DNA from: a bacterium (Candidatus Gribaldobacteria) CG07_land_8_20_14_0_80_33_18
Lineage (GTDB): Bacteria > Patescibacteriota > Minisyncoccia > Minisyncoccales > CG1-02-41-26
Assembly (NCBI GenBank): GCA_002779425.1
Contig: PEWP01000044.1
Location: 1-5,471 of the forward strand
Reading direction: 5' to 3'
DNA: 5,471 nucleotides
Position 1 is the stretch's first letter. Each line of letters opens with the position of its first letter. Below the pieces are notes generated by a model, which was given only the letters and a program-made list of their open reading frames with translations, did no database searches and was not told the origin of the DNA. Below, in pieces: positions 1 through 5,421 of this stretch. Made by a program: the position numbers and the translations under genes.

Positions 1-1
1 T

Positions 2-559
2 TATTTAGCTGTTCTCCATCAAGGCAAAGATTTTCAAGGATTTTGTCGGGTATTTTTTGAAAAAACGGGGAATTATGGCAATATTAATAAAAATGAAATT
101 AAAGAAGTTCCAACGACGGATAATTATGGAAGATTAATTATGAGTGGCATACCGGACCCCCGTTTAATAGTTTCATCAGCAGAAATTTTCCAAATTGAAA
201 GAGAACAAGTCAATTCTTGTAAAATCATCTTTTATAAAGAACCAAATTATCAAGGTAAAAACTGTACAATATACGGGGACGGGGAATCTTATCTCCAACC
301 ACGCCAACCTGAAGATATTGAGAAGTCTAAGACGTGCAACCCAGCAGATGTAATTAAAAATGCTAAATCAATGCAAATTAATGGCAATTGTGCTGTAGTT
401 ATTTGGCGATCTACTTTTTTGGGAAGTCTTGGTGAAACATTTCCTCTTCCGGAAGAGTGTCAAACTTTTACTAGTGATGTTCCTGATTTTGGAAAAACCT
501 ATCTTGGTATTGGAGGCACAACAAATATCAACTCCTTAGCTATCTATCCTTTAAAATGA
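2..559 (+). CDS. Exported beta/gamma-crystallin-like cysteine-rich protein, 5'-truncated by the window edge
   Basis: The frame is open from base 2 to the TGA at 557-559, giving 185 visible residues with the N-terminus outside the window. The ATG at 140 is internal: the residues before it (YLAVLHQGKDFQGFCRVFFE) align with YLTVLFSKEDFQGNCRVFFE of the next gene. Crystallin-like Greek-key signatures are visible as DFQG (10-13), FYKEPNYQG (77-85) and the closing strands VSSAEIF, AKSMQI and INSLAIY. Six cysteines (15, 73, 88, 112, 130, 153) all align with cysteines of the downstream paralogue, which fits disulfides in an exported protein. The paralogue's matching segments lie about 1.36-1.38 kb downstream, so the missing N-terminus probably also has a signal peptide and pilin-like helices, but this is not seen. 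The stop overlaps the next start as ATGA, implying co-transcription. The fold is assigned by motif reading only; ligand and function are unknown. Confidence 0.8.
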   Translation, partial: YLAVLHQGKDFQGFCRVFFEKTGNYGNINKNEIKEVPTTDNYGRLIMSGIPDPRLIVSSAEIFQIEREQVNSCKIIFYKEPNYQGKNCTIYGDGESYLQPRQPEDIEKSKTCNPADVIKNAKSMQINGNCAVVIWRSTFLGSLGETFPLPEECQTFTSDVPDFGKTYLGIGGTTNINSLAIYPLK

Positions 560-1917
560 AAAGACGAAAAACTCTTTTAATTATTTTTTTTCTTCTTGTT
601 TTTGGTTTAGTTGTTTTTGCTCAAGAATTAGAATATCCAGGAATTCCGGTTAGTAAAAGCGAAACTATCACTGTAACTGAAACCACTACTTTTCCTGAAT
701 ATGTAAGATACATTTTTTATTGGGGAATTATTATCGGAGCCATTGCTGCTTTGGGCTCTTTAATTTTAGGCGGCTTTCGTTATTTGGTTTCCTCCGGCAA
801 TCCGGAAGCGACCAGAGACGCCCAAAATCAAATTTCCTCTGCTATCTTGGGTTTAATTATTTTATTGGCTTCTGGTTTAATTTTTAATACCATTAATCCA
901 AAAATAAAAATACTTAATCTTACTCCTTTAAAATTAAGTTCTTATGTAAAATTAATCGGAGAAAATCAGGAACAAAAAATTGCCATAAGCGTTGCTGACC
1001 TGCCAACGGCTTTTAAAAATTTTAAACCAACTCAAGCCGAAATAATCGGAGCAAACATTGAAGCAAGATTCCATACCGGCATTAATTACTTGGATAGTTT
1101 TACTCCTTGGGTAAGAACTACCGAAGAAGCTAAAAAAGAAACAGAAAAATATTTGAAAGGGCAAGTTATAAAATCAGTTGAAATAAGATATACCGGTCCA
1201 GGAGTTTATATCTATGATAGAGAAAAAGACGAACCGGAGAATAACCGATATCGCAAAGAAATTTCTTTATTTTATAATCTTTCTAATATCCAAGCTGGTT
1301 ATGGTTGGGAGCCAAAAGACGCCCAATACATTCAAATTAAAAATTTAAAAGAATTAACTAATGTGCCGGAAAGCGGCATAGATTATTTAACTGTTTTATT
1401 TTCTAAAGAAGATTTTCAAGGAAATTGTCGGGTCTTTTTTGAAGAAAAAGATAATATAGGCAATGTCCCGGCAGGAAAAATTGTAAAAATCCAACCAGAC
1501 AATAAAGATGGTTATGGAATAATTTCAGACCCGGTAGCAGGAATTAATTCAGCTAAAATTTTCCAATTAGAAAGAAAAGGAGAATGCCGAGTTGTGCTTT
1601 TTAAAAATCCAAATTATGGATATCAAGCTGTAAATGATGTCTGCGTAATTAATTGGGCTATATTAAAACCTGACCGGATTGAAGATTCTTGCCCCGGTTG
1701 GAAAGAAACAATGCCTAAATCAATCCAAATTCAAGGAAATTGCGCTGTAGTTGTTTGGGGAGAAAATTCTGCTTTAGAGGGTAATTTTAGCGGCAACTGT
1801 AAGGTTTTTACTGATAATATTCCTGATTTGAAAGAAGCTGGCTTTTGGTGTTTCCGTTGGCCTAATCCTTTTAATTCAACTTGTCTCCGAGGTTTAGCTA
1901 TCTATCCTATTAAATAA
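556..1917 (+). CDS. T4SS-pilin-like (VirB2/TrbC-type) membrane domain fused to beta/gamma-crystallin-like repeats
   Basis: This 453-residue protein starts at an ATG overlapping the previous stop (ATGA); there is no Shine-Dalgarno, so translation is probably coupled. Residues 1-22 are a Sec signal peptide (MKRRK, a hydrophobic core, then VFA). Two hydrophobic helices follow (about 52-73 and 93-112), joined by the loop FRYLVSSGNPEATRDAQNQ. The GNP-x3-DA pattern and the helix ending NTINPKI are typical of the T4SS-pilin/TrbC families common in Patescibacteria. Residues 115-208 match nothing I recognise. Residues about 209-453 look like four Greek keys: GVYIYD to AQYIQI; FSKEDFQG to INSAKIFQLE; LFKNPNYG to PKSIQI; and NCAVVVWG to LRGLAIYPIK. 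Eight cysteines lie at 291, 344, 363, 379, 396, 415, 432 and 443. The likely topology puts the helix loop in the cytoplasm and the crystallin-like part outside. I do not see a clear (N/D)(N/D)X(S/T)S calcium motif. A surface or adhesive role is inference. Confidence 0.82.
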   Translation: MKRRKTLLIIFFLLVFGLVVFAQELEYPGIPVSKSETITVTETTTFPEYVRYIFYWGIIIGAIAALGSLILGGFRYLVSSGNPEATRDAQNQISSAILGLIILLASGLIFNTINPKIKILNLTPLKLSSYVKLIGENQEQKIAISVADLPTAFKNFKPTQAEIIGANIEARFHTGINYLDSFTPWVRTTEEAKKETEKYLKGQVIKSVEIRYTGPGVYIYDREKDEPENNRYRKEISLFYNLSNIQAGYGWEPKDAQYIQIKNLKELTNVPESGIDYLTVLFSKEDFQGNCRVFFEEKDNIGNVPAGKIVKIQPDNKDGYGIISDPVAGINSAKIFQLERKGECRVVLFKNPNYGYQAVNDVCVINWAILKPDRIEDSCPGWKETMPKSIQIQGNCAVVVWGENSALEGNFSGNCKVFTDNIPDLKEAGFWCFRWPNPFNSTCLRGLAIYPIK

Positions 1918-1922
1918 TTTAT

Positions 1923-1982
1923 TTATTACGAGTTATTTATTGCGAGTTAGATTCAACCCGTCAACCCGCTAACTCGTAATAA
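1923..1982. repeat. Compound direct/inverted repeat between convergent genes, possible bidirectional terminator
   Basis: Two tandem 14-bp units (1923-1936 and 1937-1950; two mismatches, core CGAGTTA) are followed by a tandem 8-bp pair TCAACCCG (1953-1960 and 1961-1968), then by the inverted copy TAACTCGTAATAA (1970-1982). The inverted copy pairs perfectly over 13 bp with 1923-1935. It also pairs over 14 bp, with one G-T pair, with 1937-1950, so two mutually exclusive hairpins can form. The site sits between the ends of the plus-strand pilin-fusion gene and the minus-strand khpB, where a two-way terminator is expected. No strong U-tract follows the stem on either strand, so it could instead be a dispersed intergenic repeat. 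Confidence 0.7.
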
Positions 1983-2002
1983 TCTAATAATTGAATAATT
2001 GG

Positions 2003-2455
2003 TTAAATAATTGGTTTTATTACTATTCTTCTTTCTGGTTCTTCGCCAATACTTTCAGTTTTGACATCTTCTCTTTTTGAAATTTCCAAATGAATTATTC
2101 GTCTTTCATAGGAAGGCATCGGAGAAAGTACTTTTTCCTTTTTCGTCAAAGCTACTTCATCGGCTAATTCTTTTGCTAAATCTTTCAAATAATCAAACTT
2201 TTTTTTCTTATAATCATTAATATCCAAATTAATAAAAAACATTTCCTTAATTTGTTTTCTTAAAATCCTTAGTAAAAGATGCTGGATTTCTGATAATGTT
2301 TGCCCTTCTTTTCCAATTAAAATCTGCGGCTCATCGGTTTCTAAATTTAAAGAAACAGTATTTTCAGAAATTAATTCTACTTTTATTTTCCCAATAAAAC
2401 CCAATTTTGAAAAAAAATCTTCGGTGATTTTTTTTATTTTTGATAAATTAACCAT
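2003..2455 (-). CDS. khpB: KhpB/Jag-type RNA-binding protein (KH + R3H), lacking Jag-N
   Basis: This is a 150-residue protein of the KhpB (Jag, SpoIIIJ-associated, EloR) family, cytoplasmic RNA-binding proteins linked to cell elongation and envelope control in Firmicutes. A KH domain spans about residues 1-80, with ILIGKEGQTLSEIQ holding the GxxG loop (GKEG 48-51). An R3H domain fills about 84-150: PSYERRIIHLEI carries the R-x3-H signature (R118, H122), and GEEPERRIVIKP is the family's usual ending. The ATG at 2455 is preferred because it gives an 8-bp overlap with yidC and starts just before the KH domain. An upstream in-frame ATG at 2545 would add 30 non-homologous residues inside yidC. Family members usually have over 200 residues and an N-terminal Jag-N domain, which is absent here. 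It is the last gene of the rpmH operon. Confidence 0.93.
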   Translation of the reverse strand: MVNLSKIKKITEDFFSKLGFIGKIKVELISENTVSLNLETDEPQILIGKEGQTLSEIQHLLLRILRKQIKEMFFINLDINDYKKKKFDYLKDLAKELADEVALTKKEKVLSPMPSYERRIIHLEISKREDVKTESIGEEPERRIVIKPII

Positions 2456-3110
2456 AAACTTTATTAATTTTATATTGTTCCCAAATTGAAAACAAGGAGG
2501 AAACAATCCAGTAAAGTCCGATAACCGAACCAAATTTATAAACAATAAAAACAGCTAAAACAGGAAAAAAATAAAGCATTTGATTTTGAAAAGCTTTGGT
2601 AAAACCATCTGTTTGTTTAGCTGTCTCTTTAGGTAGAGCCATTGAAATCTTCGTTTGAAAAAACTGTAAAAAACCTGTGGCTAAAGCTAAAAATATGTTT
2701 GGTTTTGAAAGATTGATAATCCCTAAAGAAATAAGGTTAAAAATTTTTGGGTCTAATCCTTTTAAAAAAACTTGGTAAAGGGCAATTAAAATTGGCAATT
2801 GTAAAAGTAATGGCAGACAACCGGAAAAAGGATTAATTTTTTCTTTTTGGTAAAGTTCCATCGTTGCTTTGGTTTGTTCTTCTTTATTGTCTTTATATTT
2901 TTTTTGGATCTCTAAAATCTTTGGTTGGAGTTTTGTTAAAATTTTTTGATTTTTTAAAGAATAATTTGATAAAGGATGAAGAATAAACCGAATAATTAAA
3001 GTTAAAACGACTATGGTTATGCCTAAATCATGTCCTGGTAAATATTTATAAAGAAAAAGTAAAAGATTATATATTGGTTGATAAAAAATTAAATTAAAAA
3101 GAGAGTTCAT
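2448..3110 (-). CDS. yidC: YidC/Oxa1-family membrane protein insertase
   Basis: This inner-membrane insertase integrates proteins into the membrane alone or with SecYEG. The 220-residue protein has the five-helix YidC core. A hydrophobic N-terminal segment lies at about 8-24. The next helix (about 30-47) carries R41 in LTLIIRFILHPL, matching the conserved arginine of the hydrophilic groove. A charged cytoplasmic hairpin follows at about 50-92 (LQPKILEIQKKYKDN), then INPFSGCLPLLLQLPILIALY (about 92-112). The last helices end in SVIGLYWIVSSLFSIWEQ, a family hallmark. The large periplasmic domain of proteobacterial YidC is absent, and no lipobox cysteine is seen near the N-terminus. The gene lies 6 bp after yidD without an evident Shine-Dalgarno and overlaps khpB by 8 bp, which points to tight translational coupling. 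Confidence 0.95.
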   Translation of the reverse strand: MNSLFNLIFYQPIYNLLLFLYKYLPGHDLGITIVVLTLIIRFILHPLSNYSLKNQKILTKLQPKILEIQKKYKDNKEEQTKATMELYQKEKINPFSGCLPLLLQLPILIALYQVFLKGLDPKIFNLISLGIINLSKPNIFLALATGFLQFFQTKISMALPKETAKQTDGFTKAFQNQMLYFFPVLAVFIVYKFGSVIGLYWIVSSLFSIWEQYKINKVYG

Positions 3111-3116
3111 AGAAAA

Positions 3117-3329
3117 TTATTTAACTGGATCAATTCCTCCTTTAAACAAATAATTGCATTTTAATATCCTTTTAAAACAAAAAAATAAGCCCTTGAAAAT
3201 TCCATATTTTTCAATTGAATTAATGCAATAATCCGAACAAGAAGGATAAAATCGACAATTTTTGGTTAAATAAGGAGAAATAAATTTCTGATAAAATTTT
3301 ATTGTTAAAATTAAATTTTTTTTAATCAT
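3117..3329 (-). CDS. yidD: YidD membrane protein insertion efficiency factor
   Basis: YidD is a small, membrane-associated protein that aids YidC-dependent insertion. The family (once annotated as haemolytic protein) is about 70-85 residues, and this one has 70. The core motif NCRFYPSCSDYC at 24-35 carries cysteines 25, 31 and 35. Before it lies FYQKFISPYL, the usual amphipathic helix. After it come KYGIFKGLFF and RILKCN with C58, then the terminal GGIDPVK, all standard for the family. The gene starts 31 bp after the rnpA stop, with no good Shine-Dalgarno and no earlier in-frame start. Its place between rnpA and yidC is the conserved bacterial order and supports the call. Confidence 0.95.
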   Translation of the reverse strand: MIKKNLILTIKFYQKFISPYLTKNCRFYPSCSDYCINSIEKYGIFKGLFFCFKRILKCNYLFKGGIDPVK

Positions 3330-3360
3330 TGATTTTGATAATCTTAGCTTTTTTGAACGC

Positions 3361-3711
3361 TCACTTACGTTCGCTATAAATCTTTGCGGATTTTAAGAGA
3401 GCTTCGACACTCTCTTTAATTTCAGAAAAACTTCTTGTCTTAATTCCTTTTTTCACAAAAAAAACTAAATCATAACCTGAATTTATTTCGTTAATTTTAA
3501 TTCTTAATATTTCTGAGAGTTGTCTTTTAATTCTATTTCTTTCTACTGCTTTTTTTGAAACTTTCCGACTAATTACCAGCCCAACCCGAACTATCCTTAA
3601 ATTATTTTTTATAACTTTTAAAAATAAAAAAATATCCCAAAATCTTTCCCCTTTTTTTATTATTTTTTCAAAATCTTTTTCCCCTCTTAATCTATTTTGT
3701 TTTTTTAACAT
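3361..3711 (-). CDS. rnpA: Ribonuclease P protein component
   Basis: RnpA is the basic protein cofactor of the RNase P ribozyme, which removes 5' leaders from precursor tRNAs in the cytoplasm. The 116-residue length is typical. The start (MLKKQNRLRGEKDFEKIIKKG) matches the family's N-terminal pattern. VGLVISRKVSKKAVERNRIK holds the RNR signature (N59 in ERNRIKR) on the RNA-binding helix, and YDLVFFVKKG corresponds to the conserved central strand. Lysine and arginine are abundant throughout. The start codon lies one base after the rpmH stop, so the two are almost certainly coupled. The gene ends in TGA at 3361-3363, one of two TGA stops in the window. The RNase P RNA gene was not seen. Confidence 0.96.
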   Translation of the reverse strand: MLKKQNRLRGEKDFEKIIKKGERFWDIFLFLKVIKNNLRIVRVGLVISRKVSKKAVERNRIKRQLSEILRIKINEINSGYDLVFFVKKGIKTRSFSEIKESVEALLKSAKIYSERK

Positions 3712-3712
3712 A

Positions 3713-3847
3713 CTAAACTGTAAGTCGTTCTCTTCTTTTCTTTCTTCTTCTGGTTATAACTCTTCTTCCGTTTTTCGTCCTCATTCTTTTCAAAAATCCA
3801 TGACATCTTTTTCTTTTTTTCTTTTTTGGTTTGTAAGTAATAGACAT
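3713..3847 (-). CDS. rpmH: 50S ribosomal protein L34
   Basis: Translating the minus strand from the ATG at 3847 to the TAG ending at 3713 gives 44 residues, the standard L34 length. It begins MSITYKPKKKKRKRCHGFLK and continues RMRTKNGRRVITRRRKKRRE, ending RLTV. This matches the family pattern of TYQPSKRKR, HGFRxRM, TxxGRxVxxxRRxKGR. About half the residues are Lys or Arg, as expected for a small protein buried in 23S rRNA. It is the first gene of the operon and is followed after one base by rnpA. Cys15 replaces the usual Thr/Val before HGF. The upstream GGCGGAT, 8 nt before the ATG, is the only Shine-Dalgarno-like sequence found by eye in this operon. Confidence 0.96.
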   Translation of the reverse strand: MSITYKPKKKKRKRCHGFLKRMRTKNGRRVITRRRKKRRERLTV

Positions 3848-3855
3848 AAATTTTT

Positions 3856-3873
3856 ATCCGCCAGCTGGCAGAT
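3856..3873 (-). promoter_or_regulatory. Near-perfect 18-bp palindrome in the rpmH leader, possible hairpin over the RBS
   Basis: On the plus strand this reads ATCCGCCAGCTGGCAGAT, symmetrical except for one C/A pair. On the minus strand, as rpmH mRNA, that mismatch becomes a G-U wobble, so a stem of seven pairs with an AGCU loop can form. The 3' arm includes GGCGGAT, a partial Shine-Dalgarno 8 nt before the rpmH ATG, so folding could mask it. The GC-rich core GCCAGCTGGC stands out from its AT-rich surroundings. It might instead be a dispersed repeat or a protein-binding site. Confidence 0.5.
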
Positions 3874-3882
3874 TATTTTTAT

Positions 3883-3911
3883 AAGATAACAAAAAAAGTT
3901 ATTCAAGTCAA
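3883..3911 (-). promoter_or_regulatory. Promoter of the rpmH-rnpA-yidD-yidC-khpB operon
   Basis: Read on the minus strand, TTGACT (3911-3906, five of six to the -35 consensus) is followed after exactly 17 bp by TATCTT (3888-3883, four of six to the -10 consensus). The predicted start near 3876 leaves a leader of about 29 nt that begins just before the palindrome at 3856-3873. No other convincing promoter was seen before rpmH. Confidence 0.55.
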
Positions 3912-3966
3912 TAGAAAAATTCACAACTTTTCCCCAAGATATTAACAGGGAGAGATTTTCTATTGA
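3908..3966. repeat. Inverted 11-bp element at both divergent promoters
   Basis: TCAATAGAAAA (3908-3918) and its exact reverse complement TTTTCTATTGA (3956-3966) face each other across 37 bp. Each copy runs into the -35 box of the promoter on its side, so both promoters begin with TTTTCTATTGAYT. The symmetry suggests a shared activator or repressor site controlling the two units together. AT-rich chance matches are possible, but an 11-bp identity placed at the same point of both promoters is notable. Confidence 0.55.
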
Positions 3967-3991
3967 TTTTATCTACTATTTATTATATAAA
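3963..3991 (+). promoter_or_regulatory. dnaA promoter
   Basis: TTGATT (3963-3968) is separated by 17 bp from TATAAA (3986-3991, five of six to the -10 consensus). The predicted start near 3998 gives a leader of about 35 nt before the dnaA ATG. That leader has no Shine-Dalgarno near the start codon. The spacing and strand fit a housekeeping sigma factor promoter. Confidence 0.6.
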
Positions 3992-4032
3992 ACAAATAGG
4001 ATAAAATATTTATATCAGCTTACAACTTAATT

Positions 4033-5406
4033 ATGACCAATGAGGAACTCTGGCAAGCCGTTCTTGCCCAAATTCAATTTAATGTTTCCAAGGCAAACTT
4101 TGCTACTTGGTTTAAAAACACTAAAATTGTTTCTAAAAACAATGGGGAAACTTTAATTTCTACTCCAAATTCTTTTTCAAAAGAATGGCTTTCTAATAAA
4201 TATAATAATCTCATTTTAAAAATCCTTCATTCTTTAGATGAAACTGTAAAAACAATAAATTATATTATTCAAACACCTCTGCCGGAAGAAGGGATAAAAA
4301 TAAAAAATAAAAAAGAAAAAAAAGAAATTAATCCTAATCAAATGGGGTTCGAAGAATTCGAAATTAATCAAAAAACTAATCTTAATCCTCGTTATACTTT
4401 CGATAATTTTATTGTCGGTTCTTTTAATGAATTAGCTCATGCTGCCAGTTGGGCTGTTTCTCAAAATCCTGGCTCTACTTATAATCCCTTGTTTATCTAT
4501 GGCGGGGTAGGATTAGGGAAAACCCATCTTTTACAAGCAGTCGGTAACCTGATTGTGGAAAATTTTTCAGAAAAAAAAATAAAATATTCTCCAACTGCTC
4601 ATTTTGTTTCTGATATAATTCGTTCAATCCAAAATCATGAAATTGAAAATTTAAAAATGGAATTACAACAAATAGATATTTTAATTATGGATGATGTCCA
4701 ATTTTTAGCTGGTAAAGAAAAAACTCAAGAAGAATTTTTTCACCTTTTTAATACCTTATATGAAATGAATAAGCAAATAATTCTTTCTTCAGATAGACCC
4801 CCAAAAGCTATCCCAGCTCTGGAAGAAAGATTAAGGTCGAGATTTGAAGGCGGGATGATTGCTGATATTGGTTTTCCTGATTTTGAAACCCGTTTGGCAA
4901 TTTTAAAAGCTAAGTGTGAAGTAAAACAAATAGATCTTTCTTCTGAAATTTTAGAATATATTGCCCTAAATTTAGAGCAAAATATTAGAGAAATGGAAGG
5001 GGCTCTAAATCGCTTATTAATTTTCAAAAAAATCAATAATAAAACACCTGATTTGGAAATTACAAAGAAGCTATTATATAATTTAATTAGTTCCCCATCT
5101 TTATCAACTAATTTTAAAAAAATTCTTCAAACGGTTGCCCAATTTTTTAATTTAAAAGAAAAGGAGCTTTTTACCTCAACTAGAAAAAAGGAAATTGTTA
5201 GACCAAGACAGATTGCCATGTATCTTCTTCGAACAGAATTAAAAGAGTCCTATCCATCAATTGGCAGGAAATTTAACGGGAAAGACCATACAACTGCCAT
5301 GTATTCCTGCGAAAAAATAGAAAAAGGTTTAGAAAAAGATAATAATTTACAAAGAGAAATAAATTTAATTCGCCAACGTCTTTATTCTGGTTTTTCTTTG
5401 GAGTAA
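4033..5406 (+). CDS. dnaA: Chromosomal replication initiator protein DnaA
   Basis: DnaA is the AAA+ ATPase that binds oriC and opens it for replication. All four domains are present in 457 residues, a usual length. Domain I (about 1-75) includes ELWQAVLAQIQ and NFATWFKNTKI. Domain II (about 85-118) is a short, lysine-rich linker. Domain III begins at YTFDNFIVGSFNELAHAA and has Walker A GGVGLGKTH (157-165), Walker B ILIMDD (216-221), sensor 1 ILSSDRPP (250-257), the arginine-finger motif RLRSRF (R270) and sensor 2 NIREMEGALNRL (R319). Domain IV holds RPRQIAMYLLRTEL and the signature GKDHTTAMYSCEKI (416-429), where MYS replaces the common VLHA-type residues. The ATG at 4033 gives a normal N-terminus; there is no Shine-Dalgarno. 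The gene is divergent from rpmH, the standard arrangement. Confidence 0.98.
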   Translation: MTNEELWQAVLAQIQFNVSKANFATWFKNTKIVSKNNGETLISTPNSFSKEWLSNKYNNLILKILHSLDETVKTINYIIQTPLPEEGIKIKNKKEKKEINPNQMGFEEFEINQKTNLNPRYTFDNFIVGSFNELAHAASWAVSQNPGSTYNPLFIYGGVGLGKTHLLQAVGNLIVENFSEKKIKYSPTAHFVSDIIRSIQNHEIENLKMELQQIDILIMDDVQFLAGKEKTQEEFFHLFNTLYEMNKQIILSSDRPPKAIPALEERLRSRFEGGMIADIGFPDFETRLAILKAKCEVKQIDLSSEILEYIALNLEQNIREMEGALNRLLIFKKINNKTPDLEITKKLLYNLISSPSLSTNFKKILQTVAQFFNLKEKELFTSTRKKEIVRPRQIAMYLLRTELKESYPSIGRKFNGKDHTTAMYSCEKIEKGLEKDNNLQREINLIRQRLYSGFSLE

Positions 5407-5412
5407 TAAAAG

Positions 5413-5421
5413 TGTTATAAT
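5413..5421 (+). promoter_or_regulatory. Extended -10 promoter downstream of dnaA
   Basis: TGTTATAAT at 5413-5421 is a perfect extended -10 element (TGnTATAAT), starting 7 bp after the dnaA stop. No good -35 box lies at the right distance, which extended -10 promoters tolerate. It would start a transcript near 5428 for a gene beyond the right edge, whose identity is not visible. The remaining bases to 5471 hold no recognisable coding start. Confidence 0.45.

Larger units (their letters stand above)
3848..4032. other. rpmH-dnaA intergenic region, positional candidate for oriC
   Basis: This 185-bp AT-rich gap between rpmH and dnaA is a classic bacterial origin location, and the genes on each side point away from it. 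No perfect or one-mismatch DnaA box (TTATCCACA) was found by eye. The nearest are TTATCCGCC (3854-3862) and TTTTCCCCA (3928-3936), with two mismatches each, plus a weaker reverse-strand site at 3996-4004. The stretch 3962-4020 is nearly all A/T and could serve as an unwinding element. The region also has to hold both promoters. Origin function is weakly supported. Confidence 0.3.

Noticed and set aside
140..559. Complete 139-residue gene starting at the ATG at 140
   Set aside because: The same frame is open to base 2, and the residues before the ATG align with the downstream paralogue, so this ATG is internal to a longer gene.
952..1164. Minus-strand 70-residue open frame
   Set aside because: It is antisense to the pilin-fusion gene, rich in Phe/Ser from AT-rich shadow coding, with no recognisable motif.
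2456..2545. 30-residue N-terminal extension of khpB
   Set aside because: It lies wholly within yidC in another frame and shows no family similarity; the ATG at 2455 fits the KH start and operon overlap.
3854..3862. DnaA box TTATCCGCC
   Set aside because: It has two mismatches to TTATCCACA and is part of the rpmH leader palindrome; too weak to list as a site.
4740..5036. Minus-strand 98-residue open frame
   Set aside because: It is a shadow of the highly conserved dnaA AAA+ region and has no motif of its own.
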